Below, piece by piece: positions 1 through 21,201 of a stretch of DNA of 64,000 nt; position 1 is the first letter of the stretch; each line of letters starts with the position of its first letter. The notes beneath the pieces were generated by a model. That model was given only the letters and a program-made list of their open reading frames with translations, ran no database searches and had not been told where the DNA came from. Origin of the DNA: Sinohyriopsis cumingii (taxonomy: Eukaryota; Mollusca; Bivalvia; Unionida; Unionidae); NCBI GenBank assembly GCA_028554795.2, contig CM068830.1:51656355-51720354 (forward strand), written 5' to 3'. Both the position numbers and the translations under genes were made by a program.

Positions 1-640
1 CATCTAGGATGTTCCTGGTATGCCGAATCTTTGTTCTTCCACTCGTGAAATGACACACCGCAACTGAAACACTTGACCTTATCCCTTTGCCCAATTAGAT
101 AAATCTGGCTCTGGCTAATTCTTCAAGGGTAGGTCCTCCCCGATATTTAGGCCATTTCCTCAGAACATTTGGAATTGACTTTCAAAGTTGCAGTATTTAG
201 GCAAACGCACAGGGAACGAATATTCGTATTTCACATGTTCTTTTCGATCGGGGTACAGTGATAGGAGCAGATTTGGGTTGAACGACATATACATGGTTTC
301 ACGTGGAGGTTAACATCCATCATGAAACCAAGTAAAATGTCTACGATAAAGAATGGCATCGCTTTCGCATCCATCAAGTTTGACACGCACAGCCTCACTT
401 TCCACGGTAGGTGTAGTGGTAGTAGTAGTCATAGCAATGTACCCATAATGTCCAGCTGAAGAAGTCATTGCAAAGTTCCCATGATGGGGTACTGAATAGC
501 TGAAGTCACAGCGTACGGAATCCTTGCAATTGCAAGGCAAAATTTCGCACTCGAGTTTACTCTCGCGTGATAATTGCTGTTTACAAGGATTCATCTTTCT
601 CGCTTTGGTTTTGAAGTCACAATGAAGGATCGGTCTTAGA
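1..640 (-). other. Unrecognised flank downstream of the PolB fossil
   Basis: This stretch lies 3' of the polymerase fossil, read on the minus strand. It holds a minus-strand reading frame at 310-594, Cys-rich near its start and Thr-rich in the middle. I do not recognise a family. It probably belongs to the same virus-like fossil and appears to continue beyond the left edge of the window. That it is coding is an inference from position only. Confidence 0.3.
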
Positions 641-3600
641 AGTTTTCCCCTTTATATGCCTGCCAATATCGGCTTGTCTGTACGGTAAAGTAAAGCCGCA
701 CTCGCTTCTGCTACAGGATTTGATACACTTTTTCCTTTGGCTAAACGTACAATCTTGTGCGGTTCGAAGGTGGTCACTCTAAAATCTCGATACTCTGCGG
801 ATTGCAAAGCTTCAAAGTACACCACTTGACTGGTGCGATAATTGAGGGTCAATCCATTTTCATTGTTTGTTCTTGTCCGTCCAAGATCTCAAACGGTCTT
901 CGATGTCAGGGTGCCGGTGACCCAGGCGATTGACGTATATGCACGATCTCCTAACAGTTATAAAACTAAGTACAATTTTAAGCGAGCATGGGCGGTCACA
1001 TAAGCCGCAATGATGACATTCGCAAATTTGTCAGCCTCCTCAAAGTCCAATTCTTTTACGTAATTGACCAGGATAAGGTCCTCACGAAGGATGACCACGT
1101 ATTTCATGTATTTAATTTTGTCGTGAATCATCTGAAAGTAACGGGAAGGTTCTGTTAAATACTCCGTCTCAGGTAAAAACGTTCGTTGCGCCATTTTGCC
1201 CCACAAGCAATTTAACACTTCTTTGGCAAACAATCGCCTTCCTTCATTATTCTCAACGTGTTCTAAAGGAATGCCTTCCTACTCCAAGTATGTCTTTTTG
1301 AATTTATTTTGTTCGTCGGGAGTGTGGCACCAAGACGAATAGCTGAAGGCTTCTTGTTTCAGTTTCTAAACGGCATCCACGTAGTCTGCGAAAATGCCTT
1401 TCTTTGTCTCGTTACCCTTGTGGTATTGTTCTCTCTTGAGAAAGTGGTAACGTTTGTAAGCTTCTAACAAATTGTATCATAGGTGCAGAGCCTTAAACAA
1501 TTCCACGCTGACCCACATTCCCGTGAAGGATCGTTCTTCTTGCGTGTCCTGACAGGGTCGGTCTTCGTTATAAGTTTCGGCACAAGTACAGTACAAGGGT
1601 AACATCAGGTTTCCTTGGCAAAGGTGAGGTAACAAGGGGTGGTTCAAGTCCAAGTGATGCAAGACTTTACACTTGATCAATCCTTCGTATTGTCGAATGT
1701 TGTCAAGATCGATGTGTTCAGTCAGAAATTGCGGGTGCCTTGCGGAAAAGTGACAATATTTGCACACGTAAGGATACAGCGAACCCGCGTCAAATTGTTT
1801 GATGTCTTCTCTTTTCTCCTCGTCGGCGTGGTACAAGAAACAGCTAGCATTCGTCCGTCCTCCGTACAAAATGTACCGTGTGTTCAGTGGGTCCACCAGG
1901 TTGCAACTTTCCCCGATGCGTTTAAACTCGGGATGGTTTTCAGATAGTGATCGTACTCGAGTTCCCACATTTCCACCACTTGGGATCCTTGTTGTTCTAA
2001 CTTCAAGCTCCACAGACGAGTGTCCTGGTACAAGTCTTCTATGGTCCGTTGTAAACATTGGTATTTAGTGCCAGGTATAGGGTAGTAGATGTGACATCCG
2101 TGAAAAAAGCAACAGTTAAACTCATACAATATCTTGGGGTTTTCTAAGTAGCAAACATTCACCGTCTACCGTCCGATGGTATTTTCACCTCCTATTTTGC
2201 GGGGATGTTGGATCCATTTGTCTCCCTTGTCGCTCAAGTAATGTAACCAGCGTAGGGCTTTGACCAAGTACTGACGTTTGGCAAAGTTCATCGTTTGATG
2301 ACTTATGACAGCTTGGGTGTTTTCGGGCATGAATCGTTGGCGGTAAACTAAGGAACACGCTTTGTCAATGGCACAGGCTTCTTTCAAAGGATCGATCCAT
2401 CCGTGATCTATAAATAATTCTAGAAATTTTTTACAGCAACGCCGTAAAATATCCATTTCGGAACGAAACTATTTTAACATTTCTTCCTGAAGGTAAAAAG
2501 GGTCCAAGGCGTCAGTCTCGTACCAAATGTATAAAGCTTCTCGTTGTTCGGTGAACATGGTTTCGGCGTCGTAGTCGTGATCCTCAAATTGGGTAGAGCG
2601 GCGTGTTGATTGGCTTCGGTATTGAAAAAGTGCGGAAATAGTCTGTGGCCATTTATGTCATTCCAAATGTTTCAGGCACTCGGCTCATTGACATGGTCAA
2701 GTAACTCATCGAATCTTGCATGGAAATGATCTTTGCTGCGTTCAAAGTCACTTTCGCACGTTCGGTGCCTTCTTCCGTATAGTATCTCAGAAGAAACTGT
2801 CCATCGTATCCCGAGAAATTGTGAACCATCACCGTGGCGTAGCGAAGACAATCTCCGTAATGTTCGATGTCCTCTTGGCTTCATGTCTTGTCGATGGGGT
2901 ATAAGATTCATTGGGCGAAATCGGTCAGCCTATTTAGTCCTTGAATGATTTATTCACGTCCTCGAGGAATTTTGCTACATTGAGGGAAATGATAAAGACA
3001 GGTTCTTGGATGCATATCTCGCACGCTCGGAAAGCCACGCAGAAATTAGGATTGTGAATACCAGTCTCTTGAATGCATTCAAAATTAAAAAAGATGAAAT
3101 TGCCTTTCTTTTGGTCATCTTCCTGTTTGAAATAGGATCTTTGAATGTAGCGTTCGTGTTCAAAATCCACGCTTTGGTGACAAATGTGACATCGTCTCTT
3201 TCATGAACATAAGTGAGCCTTGGCATTATTGCTACGTATGCTTTGTCCACAAGTAGGTCACAATCTCAGCAGTTGACAAGCACTTTTCTTCTGTGAACCT
3301 TGGTTCGTCAGATGTTGTTGGTAGCAGGTAAGGATGACAAAAGTGCGCTGACAAACAAGGCAATGCACTCGTTCTTGTCCTTCGTCCAGGGACGGTTTAG
3401 AGGCCAAACATCCCTCAAAGTTTGATCCATAATGCTTGTCTTGCTCTCGATTCATATAGAGATATTCACATTTATAGCAGTAATGACTGTATCCCAGGAA
3501 TGCGGTAATACTGCGAATGACATCGAACTGTTCATCGTGATAATAGACGTGATTGTGTTTTCCGTCTTTGAAATGTTTGCCTCGAAACAACAGAGGTCCG

Positions 3601-4510
3601 TGCACTTCGTGAGGGTGTATTTTCAAGTTGTAGCGTGGAGCCAAGACGTCTTGCAGTGTTTGTATTTCAGGAAAGCCACAGGATGTGAATCTTCATAGCC
3701 CCGATTGCTGTAACAGTTGTGCTTCTCTTCGTTGTTTGGCTCAGTCCCATCGTTGAATAATATTCCAGGCTGGTTTCCATTGTACCGTGTTGTTGTTGTC
3801 GGCATACGTTCGCCCCATCTCGATTGCACTGGCTAATCATATTTGGTCTTGAGAGTTGTTGATATGGACGAGGTTCTTTTGGATCTGCAAAGGATGTCCA
3901 CCAATAACAACAATTTCTTTCTGTTCCCTTGAGGAAGAGACACTTAGGTCTTGAACAGTGTCGCTTTACCATCGGTGATGTGGAAACTTGTCTATGGATT
4001 GTATGACTTGTTTAATCGTGTCGATGACGGAAGGTGCTAATTCTAATGGGCTGATAAACGTGATACAAATGGAGGACTTCCGACTAACGTGATGAATGGA
4101 AAGCCTTAAGTGATCGTCGTCTTTGGCTAGACATTGTCGTTTCAGTGTGCTTAACAAAGAATCCCACACCTCTGTGATCAACCACTCTGCTTTCTCCAAC
4201 GGTACGTCGGAATTGAAATCTTTAAACTTCATCGTGTACGTGTAGGCCGTGGTTCAACTTTTTCTAGATGATCGCCTTTCCGTCTCTAGAATGTGTTAGT
4301 ACTCTTCAGGGTTCAGTAGTGGTGATGAACATTGGTTGGGTGTATATTCTCTGTGTCTGGATTCATGTCATCTTCAAACTCTTTGGCATGACTTTGAGCA
4401 AAGACTTCAGCTACTGTGCGAGATAATAGGTCACGTTTCTGTCTCGTACTCTCTTCTTCTTTCTCTACGAAATGATGCGATCGTTTCATCTTGACTGCCA
4501 AAAGTCAAAT
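640..4510 (-). mobile_element. Polinton/Maverick-type fossil: protein-primed DNA polymerase B remnant
   Basis: Successive minus-strand segments resemble, in the correct order, a Polinton protein-primed family B DNA polymerase. An N-terminal region lies at about 3.97-4.23 kb. A Cys-rich segment before the exonuclease lies at 3.26-3.64 kb. An exonuclease-like segment with FFNFE lies at 2.93-3.17 kb. A palm segment with YGGRTNA and FDAGSLYP, the DxxSLYP catalytic motif, lies at 1.48-2.06 kb. A thumb-like segment (LNCLWGKMAQR, VIIAAYVTAHARLKLY) lies at 0.96-1.23 kb, and the C-terminal part (GFTLNYR-like) at 0.65-0.85 kb. In the family this enzyme copies the element's own linear DNA. The copy is clearly dead, with many breaks (roughly ten or more), so it is old. 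The motif order is seen directly; the Polinton rather than adenovirus-like assignment rests on overall resemblance. Confidence 0.85.
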
Positions 4511-4565
4511 GACCACATTTTAAAACGCTGTGTGTCCCTATATCATAGCCAGGTAAGTGTCTTCC

Positions 4566-4600
4566 TTATATAAAGGGTCGGTGTCTTCCTTTCCAGTATT
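4566..4600 (+). promoter_or_regulatory. TATA-type promoter candidate
   Basis: A TATATAAAG box at about 4567-4575 is followed some 25-30 bases on by a CCAGTA initiator-like sequence. It sits between the start of the minus-strand polymerase fossil and a plus-strand zinc-knuckle region, so it would drive the latter. Seen in sequence; activity unknown. Confidence 0.4.
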
Positions 4601-4619
4601 ATTTTCGCTGTCAAACCTA

Positions 4620-5090
4620 AAAGAACGATAGACGAACCAACACAAATCGAATTTCTGATCAGAGATTTGCGAGGTGTCATACGAGAATTTTCTTCAGGCA
4701 AACTACTCTACCTTCTTTCGAGATAAAAGTCAGCATACTTGCTATATCTGTCAGAAAAAAGGGCATTGAGCTACAGAATGTCCAGACCGTCAAAAACACA
4801 AAACTGGTGTCAGAGGAGACACAAGTCAAGATACCTGTTATCATTGTAAAGAGAAGAGAGGGGTTCCGAACAGGAAAAAGAATATTTACCCTCACAAAAG
4901 GAAGAACCCATACACGTCCAGAAAAAGAGAAAAGAGAATAAAAAAGACGAAGAGACAGTGATGAAGAAGAGGAAAAACCTGTGAAAGTGACGAAATGTAT
5001 AAAAAGAACACTGACAAAACACACATGTCTCTGAATTTTGTAAGGTGTTGTGTTGTGAATTGGAATGTAAAATAGGTAACATAATAAACC
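4620..5090 (+). mobile_element. Zinc-knuckle protein remnant, virus-like
   Basis: Plus-strand translation around 4737-4785 shows a CCHC zinc-knuckle spacing (C-x2-C-x4-H-x4-C, beginning CYIC). A second Cys pair (CYHC) follows about 25 codons later, then a strongly basic Lys/Arg-rich stretch. Such knuckles bind nucleic acid in retroviral-type nucleocapsids and in other viral and host proteins. An AATAAA at 5083-5088 could end the transcript. The frame is broken, so I treat it as part of the neighbouring virus-like fossil. A second source, such as a gag-like element, cannot be excluded. Confidence 0.4.
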
Positions 5091-5274
5091 AGAAAGAAAA
5101 CGTAAGTGTCTCGTGGTTCTTGCTTTAGAATAAGGACCTACACTCATGCATTCACACACGTACATCATGGGGCAAAGACAATGGGATTTTGAGTTTTTAT
5201 TGATTTTTGGCAAAATGAATACTATCTCTTTTCGAGGGAAGTGAGTGAACCTGAAATGACCGTCAGGTGTTTAT

Positions 5275-5710
5275 TTAAAAAAAAACACAACTTAGGAACG
5301 GAAAGCAATTAGCTTGAATTGCATTTAGCCTTAAGCCAAGGTATATTTCTGGACTTGCTCCTGTCAATGATTTGGTAGAAAAGGCTGGTATCTCATGCGT
5401 AGTAACAGGGTTGGACTGTTTGGCTCGGGAAGGTCTTTTTCTCTTGGGACGTATTAAATAGGTCTCATACATTTGTTTTATTCTGTCTCTGTTTAAAATT
5501 CTCGACGTTTGGTAAGGAAGGAGAAGGTGGCGAAGGGGCTGGTACAGGAACAAACACTTGTAAAGAAGAGAGAAAATCCACTAAATCCCAATTAAAATCG
5601 GTTTCTTCCGGAAGTATGACCGTGTTCGCTTCGGTAGCCCCTGCTATTATTTTACTACTCCTCTCCACCGCCGGTACACCCCAATTCATCGTGTATTTTG
5701 TTTCCGCCAT
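5275..5710 (-). other. Two overlapping small ORFs, unrecognised, virus-like context
   Basis: A minus-strand ORF opens with ATG at 5708-5710 and runs 81 codons to 5465. It contains an acidic/hydrophobic patch (NWDLVDFLSSL) and a Pro/Ser-rich stretch. A second frame, 5275-5553, overlaps it and carries a nuclear-localisation-like PKRKRPSR. Minus-strand AATAAA signals lie at about 5196-5201. It converges on the zinc-knuckle region and diverges from the ORF at 5986, a compact layout typical of small DNA viruses. I recognise no family. Coding status is inferred from the ATG, the promoter-like upstream DNA and the spacing. Confidence 0.35.
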
Positions 5711-5985
5711 GTTTGAGAACTCTGACGCATTCCTTCAATGCGCACAGACACTATCGCATCTCTATAGGGAATGTGACGTCACAGGCAGCTCTCTTTTCAG
5801 ATTGGAAGATAGACTCCACCCTGTGGCTGAATTTTGTAACGAGCATTGGGAATGGTAAAAGAACTCAATCCGTTTCGATCCGCGATTCCGCTATAAATAA
5901 ACCCGGTTCACCTCATTCCCTTCACCAGTTCTCGTCACAACGTTGAATAATCTACTCTCGTTCATCACATGTATGTCAAGTCATC
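5711..5985. promoter_or_regulatory. Divergent promoter with perfect CRE and TATA box
   Basis: Between two diverging ORFs lies the palindrome TGACGTCA (5774-5781), the full CREB/ATF-AP1 site. A plus-strand TATAAATAA box is at 5892-5900, about 90 bases ahead of the ATG at 5986. On the minus side a TATAG-like sequence lies near 5759-5766, about 50 bases ahead of the ATG at 5710. An inverted CCAAT motif (ATTGG) occurs near 5845. All are read directly; function is inferred. Confidence 0.5.
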
Positions 5986-6222
5986 ATGGACAATCATCCG
6001 CTTCACCGATACGAGCCTTTAGAAAGAAGGATCTATGTGGAGAAACAAGGCTGTCTGAAGAGATTCTTCATCTACAGTCCAGAAGTCAGAAGACGTTTCA
6101 GGAAGAGAAAACGCGATGCCGTCAATGTTAGTGGAATGGTTTTAAAAAATCCAACGGCTCTTTTCAGGGCCACTCCACTATCTCGGAAAGATTTGGTCTC
6201 TTCCCTAAAACGTTTTAGCTGA
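5986..6222 (+). CDS. Small basic protein, unrecognised
   Basis: A 78-codon ORF starts with ATG downstream of a good TATA box (5892-5900). The product is strongly basic, with a cluster RRRFRKRKR near residue 36 that resembles a nuclear or nucleolar localisation signal. It has no hydrophobic segment and no Cys pairs. A longer protein history is not visible. Its position beside the polymerase fossil and the divergent promoter suggests a virus-like accessory gene, but this is inference. It may equally be a chance ORF. Confidence 0.35.
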   Translation: MDNHPLHRYEPLERRIYVEKQGCLKRFFIYSPEVRRRFRKRKRDAVNVSGMVLKNPTALFRATPLSRKDLVSSLKRFS

Positions 6223-8214
6223 TTTTATATTTTGTTTGACTCGAAAACATTTATTCTCTTGCCTATTTTGTTTTAGTAGATTTTATATTTTAGGTATGAT
6301 AGACTGATGTTCATCAATATATGTATATGTGTTATATAAATCTATCACTCTGCTGTATTTGTCTTTACCTAGAGTAGCGCATATTCAGGTCAGCCACTTG
6401 CAACATTGTTGCCAGTGTCCAGTACCGTGACGTCACCCACCTGTCCCATTCCTATTGCCCGTATACAGTCCCAACCTTTTGTCGCTATACATCTGGCCGC
6501 TATACAGGACCAAGGTGTGCCTAAGGATGTTGTCGTTATACAAACCGAGGGGCTCTTGTAATGCTAATTCACATTGTAGCAATAGTGCCCCAATACACCT
6601 CTTCCAGTCCTGGAGTTTTAACCACCTCGATCCTGTGTTTGTACATAATAATAACTCTTCTCATATAATATTTTATGATTTATTCATATTTCTTTTTATT
6701 ATTAAAATGATTTCTTTGTTATAAAAGGACAGTAACAACAATATAGTTTTACGGTAGCTGAATTTCCTAGGCAAAGTTTTTCACGGTAGCATTAAAATTA
6801 TATTTTACTGTTCCATACTGCATATAGACGCGTGCGACATCTGGAGCCAAAGTAGTGAAATTATGGGTTGTAGAGGGCGTTGTCATATCTCTCCTACCAA
6901 AATCTAAATAAATAGTATCAGACTTCTGAAGAACATGAATGACTGTCTGACTTTAGTGTACTGAGTGGAAATAAGTTCAAAGGAATGGGAGTTATATTTA
7001 ATGTAAAGATACAACTTTGATTGGGCATATATAATTGTCGGCTCATTAGTTAATGTTTCTTAGTTGAAACAGACTGGGGAATGACGTTTGAAATCCTGAC
7101 ATCGGATCAGACTTCTACTTATACTCACCTTCGGATAATATAACATTGCTGTGTCAATATACCATTACATACCAAAAATAAAAAATCAATGGAGTCACCT
7201 GTCATATTAATTCCATCTTTTTTCTTTCAAGGTAACTGATAAATTGTGAGATTTGTCGTTATCAGAGTAATTAAAAATAATACATGCATGTATATTGACA
7301 GTGCGGAAATGACGGCGAATTAAGAGAAGACAATGAAGAGTTCGACGAAATTTGGAAAAACGTTTAGATAGAGAGAACAATGAATAGTCAAGCATTCACA
7401 TAAATGTATAGTAAGCTTAGGTAAATATGTAGTTATGTTGGCAGACAGAATGGCAGTCAACGAAATAGTTTCTTTTTAAAATTCTTTATACAGTATACGC
7501 ACTATGACAGACGATACATTTTGTTTTCTTGAACACGACTGTCAAAGGGTTACACTTTTTACACCCAATTATCATAACCTGTAAATGGAGAAAAAAACGT
7601 AATAGTATAAATTTGTATGAATTAAAAACAATATTGGCGACTAATAATTAAACGAGATATGAAATGATATCGAGGTCTATTTTTGTGAGTGCGTATGAGT
7701 TATTTTAAAAATGGAATTTTCATATATATTTAATAAATCTCAACGTATATTTTGATATTCTGTTACATACAGGTTAAAATGAACTGTAATTCTTATTTAT
7801 CATGCTTAAAAGGAAATCAACATATATAATACCTGTTTCAATTCAATCGCTCTAAGAAGATAAACACTTTTCATGCAAGGAGATATTCAACATTGTGTCA
7901 TAATAAACGGTCAACACACAATCTTTGGGAGTCATCAAATATCATCGATGTTGCATGTATCAATGTTTATGCGAGTGGTTGAGATAAAGAAAGAATGGTA
8001 TAAATAGATGCAATATGTGATAATTAATATTAGCATAACAAGACTAATTATGTTCTAAGGATATATATAAACTACACAATGTTTTAAAGTTAATTAGACG
8101 GCTAAATAAAATTTGAAAATGTCAACTCCACGCCAACCTCCAGTTGCAATTTGGTTTGAAATGCAATTAAAAAAGTAATTGTTTGATATAATTTAAAATT
8201 AAGTACATTTCAGA
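6223..8214. other. Intergenic DNA with a second CRE palindrome
   Basis: AT-rich DNA with only short frames that I do not believe. A second perfect TGACGTCA lies at 6428-6435, in a locally GC-richer patch (about 6.37-6.62 kb). I see no RNA gene or recognisable mobile element here. Confidence 0.5.
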
Positions 8215-8220
8215 TTTATT
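8215..8220 (-). terminator. Poly(A) signal of the 8.4-kb gene
   Basis: AATAAA on the minus strand, about 130 bases 3' of the stop codon at 8353-8355. Confidence 0.5.
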
Positions 8221-8352
8221 GAAAATAAATAAATAATAAAAATAAAGAGCCAACTTGTCATATTAATGCTGATGAATCTGAAAAACAAATTATCTAAAAT
8301 ATCAAATTTTAGTAAAAATTAAACCTTATCAATATCTGCTGAATCGACTACC

Positions 8353-8604
8353 TTAATAATATGGCTTATGATGTCTACTGTATCCGTGTCTGCTATATCC
8401 ACTGTATCCACCTCTGCTGTATCCAGAATAGCCGTGTCCTCCGTGATGGCGACGGCTATATCCGATTCCACCGCCACCGCGAGAAGATCCACCAAACGAG
8501 TATCCAGGGCGCCGACTAGGGTAATAACCACTTCCATGGGAATAACCCGGTGCTGCTATGGCAACAGCAACCAAGAACAATAGAAAGATTGCGACGACTT
8601 TCAT
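8353..8604 (-). CDS. Secreted Gly/Tyr/Ser/His-rich small protein (matrix-like)
   Basis: 83 codons with an ATG at 8602-8604. The N-terminus is a clear signal peptide (MKVVAIFLLFLVAVAIA, cleavage near AA-PG). The mature part of about 65 residues is low-complexity, with repeated GYS, GGGG and YSRHH and a final HHKPYY. It is an extracellular structural or matrix-type protein, comparable in style to molluscan shell or byssal Gly-rich proteins but not homologous by eye to the array genes further right. Just upstream on the minus strand is a polypyrimidine tract ending in CAG near 8618, so an untranslated first exon is likely, as in the array genes. A poly(A) signal lies about 130 bases downstream. 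A structural matrix role is inferred from composition only. Confidence 0.75.
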   Translation of the reverse strand: MKVVAIFLLFLVAVAIAAPGYSHGSGYYPSRRPGYSFGGSSRGGGGIGYSRRHHGGHGYSGYSRGGYSGYSRHGYSRHHKPYY

Positions 8605-9613
8605 GATGGTTAAAGGACTGGAAAAAATACGGCAATATTTTGGTCAGTAATAACATTGAATGATGTATGTTAAGCGTAGTTACATTTCTTGAATTGCTAT
8701 TGTTTTCCAAAACGTTCGCTAAATGGTGATGACAATTTGCGTTTAGTACGGTGTAGCTAAAATAATAGAAATCAAATGATGTTTTTAAATTCAGTCTCTT
8801 TTCTTAAACTAGAAGATTATATAATATTTACAAGTCATTATGTCTTTTTGCAGAACGTTCTCAAGTGCATTTAAGTGGAACCAATACAAAGCTTTGATAC
8901 GGTTCAGACGTGAATTTCATATAATTAATAGTTGAATTTGAGTATGATAAGAGTCCGAAATATAGAAAGAAATAATATCATATGAAAGCCTATTATCTGG
9001 CATTGTCAATGCGCTTTATCCAAGTCCATTTGACACATAATACTGTCTTAATAGTACACTGCAATTATAGAAAGCTATCTCAATGTAAATCCTCCTTACT
9101 AACATATACAATTAGCAAAAGTAGAACAATTGTGCTTCAACGATCATAGCTATTCGTGATTTTACACGAACTGGAAACACCATATTCTGTCACGAAACAT
9201 TTGTGTCAAAATTCACAATATATCTTTTACAATGCTACCAATACCTATTTACGATGAACTCCTTATAAGGTAGAAACATTCTTTGCTTGAAACGTGTATT
9301 TAGTTTCCTCTGTTCAATGTATACATACTATATATTTCATTAATTGGTGAGATGCCAACGGGTACTTGTGCCCATACATTCCATCACACTCTTCCCCATT
9401 CATGTATTACCAATCTGAATGAAACTTTGCATTAGGTGTTCAATGAAAAGTGGGAGATAAACAGTGGGGAAAAATAAAACTGTAATGTTCAGATTAATAA
9501 TCCATTCCAGAAAAGAAAAACATTTAAAAAAATAACACATGATAGCGACTTATACTCACTTTATTGCAGAAACTATACATTTCTGTGTATCACAGAGTAT
9601 TCTATAAATACAG

Positions 9614-9619
<6 letters not shown>
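8605..9619 (-). other. Probable 5' intron and upstream region of the 8.4-kb gene
   Basis: The 3' splice-site-like tract adjoining the coding exon (about 8617-8630) implies an intron here. A minus-strand GTGAGTATAAG donor-like sequence lies near 9549-9559, and a TATTTATAG box lies a little further upstream near 9601-9610. An untranslated exon between these two would fit. No coding ORF is seen in the interval. Confidence 0.3.
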
Positions 9620-9667
<48 letters not shown>

Positions 9668-9686
9668 TGGAGGGAGAGAGAGAGAG
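9620..9686. repeat. (AG)n microsatellite
   Basis: Near-perfect AG dinucleotide repeat interrupted once by TGATGGAGG; read directly. Confidence 0.95.
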
Positions 9687-19690
<10,004 letters not shown>

Positions 19691-19799
19691 GGCTTTCCAC
19701 CAGACCCACTATTCATAAGCAAATCAATGAACCCTCTAAGAAGAATGCCACAAATATAGTCCATACAGCGAAATCAGCCCACGACAGTACTTAGAGCAT

Positions 19800-20149
19800 G
19801 GAAAGTTCCAGCTGCAAAGAGCTCTTCGAGATTACTAACAAGCTAATGTTAAGGAACAAATGTACCACTTCCTACTACCTTCTCTCCAGTCGACCTTCCG
19901 GACATGTTTGCAAATTTCTTCCGTGACAAAGTACAAACCATTAGAGATAGGCTTGATGCCATAATTTCAATTGACTCGTCGTCACCATACAGTTGGGATA
20001 CACAATTTGAGCAGCAACCATTAGCAGCATTTGAACCTGTCTCTATTGATTTTGTACGTACAATCCTGATGAAGAGTGCACCAAAGTTATGTCAACTTGA
20101 TCCAATTCCAACATCACTGCTGCTAAGTTATGACAGATATCTACGGTAG
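19800..20149 (+). mobile_element. LINE fragment (CR1/L2-like region before the RT domain)
   Basis: Plus-strand translation gives DMFANFFRDKVQTIRDRL followed by a KSAPKLCQLDPIPTSLL motif. This matches the stretch just upstream of the reverse-transcriptase fingers in CR1/L2/jockey-type LINEs, where the family has a KS-CxLDPIPT signature. Upstream, another frame (CKELFEITNKL, about 19814-19846) is the preceding part of the same element, so the fragment has at least one frameshift near 19.86-19.88 kb. The RT catalytic core is absent. It is a short dead fragment, unrelated to the long LINE at 22.2 kb. Confidence 0.7.
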
Positions 20150-20932
20150 ACACGAATGTTTACAGTACAACGAATATTATCCTGTTTTGTACGTTTATGC
20201 TTTTCTTAAAGCTTTATGTAACTGAAATTATGTTTGTTCATATCTCAGTTTCTCCATTGTTTAACTTTTATGCTGTACACGTATCTATAAATAATTCTTT
20301 GAAAATCGCCCGGAATGAATAAAGTACATGTTTCCCAAGCCTATAAACTATATCTCAAATTGCACTGATTGTTATTAATGTGGCTTCTTTTTGTCACGGA
20401 TTTAAACATGTATTCTTTGTAAAACTTCCGTCACTCCGTGCTGGAGATAGAAGAGGGTTTGCGTTGAAATGATATAAATAATTATTATTTTCTTTTTATA
20501 TTGAACCGTTCTTATTAATTCTAAGGTCGTCGGGAATGTTATTGCAGCTATGCTCATTCATTCGACTTTGCCAGTATTAAATTTCTGAAACATTAAATTC
20601 GTGCATGTTATGCATGACAGGATTCGCAATAAATAATATGAACTGAACAACATTTTGTACCACTTAGCAAATGTTGGACTGGCACAAATAAAAGTAACAT
20701 TAAACGAATGTATAAAGGGTCAGGCCAGCTATTGTATGCTAATGTGGAAAAAAAGAACTTTTCCCGTATGTTGCACCAGCGGTTAATTTATCCATGCATC
20801 CATCGTATCATCTTTAGCAAACGAGCAGAAACGTGTACTAGTATGAAAAATTCATTTGTGAAATGGGTAACTTCGGTCGATACGATTGAATTTGATGTAC
20901 AATTAAAAATAACCCCCAATTTTGTACGTCGC
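20150..20932. other. Intergenic DNA, nothing recognised
   Basis: AT-rich; no supported gene between the LINE fragment and the SINE. Confidence 0.5.
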
Positions 20933-20941
20933 TTTAGTTTA

Positions 20942-21192
20942 TTGTTGTTGTTGTGGGGTTTAACGCCATTTTTCAGCACACGATAGGCTATGCATGGCGG
21001 CCAGTATTAATGGTGGAGGAAGAACCCGGGAAAACCCGGGAAAGAACCACCGACCCACGAGAAGCTACTGACAAGCTTTCTCAAGTACCCACATTGGCTG
21101 AATCCGAGACTCGAACCGGCGCAGACAGAGGTGAGATGGCAGTGATCCGTAACGGAGAGCGCTTCAGACCACTCGGCCACTCGGGGCTCCGG
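20942..21192 (-). mobile_element. tRNA-derived SINE with target-site duplication
   Basis: On the minus strand the head carries Pol III boxes: a box-A-like TGGCCGAGTGG (complement of 21169-21179), as in tRNA-Leu/Ser, and box B GGTTCGAGTC (complement of 21108-21117). A body with CCCGGG repeats follows, then a tail ending in (CAA)n. The direct repeat TTTAGTTTA flanks it at 20933-20941 and 21193-21201 and is the target-site duplication. The same family sits inside every virus-like fossil of the array to the right. Molluscan SINE membership is inferred. Confidence 0.85.
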
Positions 21193-21201
21193 TTTAGTTT
21201 A

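Noticed and set aside
1639-2068. Plus-strand ORFs over the polymerase fossil
   Set aside because: Shadows of the minus-strand DxxSLYP-bearing segment.
4677-5213. 178-codon minus-strand ORF
   Set aside because: It lies opposite the zinc-knuckle region; its composition (Phe/Ser/Leu-rich) is what the complement of a Lys/Glu/Arg-rich stretch gives.
21106-21185. tRNA-like box A and box B
   Set aside because: No cloverleaf-sized tRNA gene; the boxes belong to the SINE head, shown by the tail and target-site duplication.
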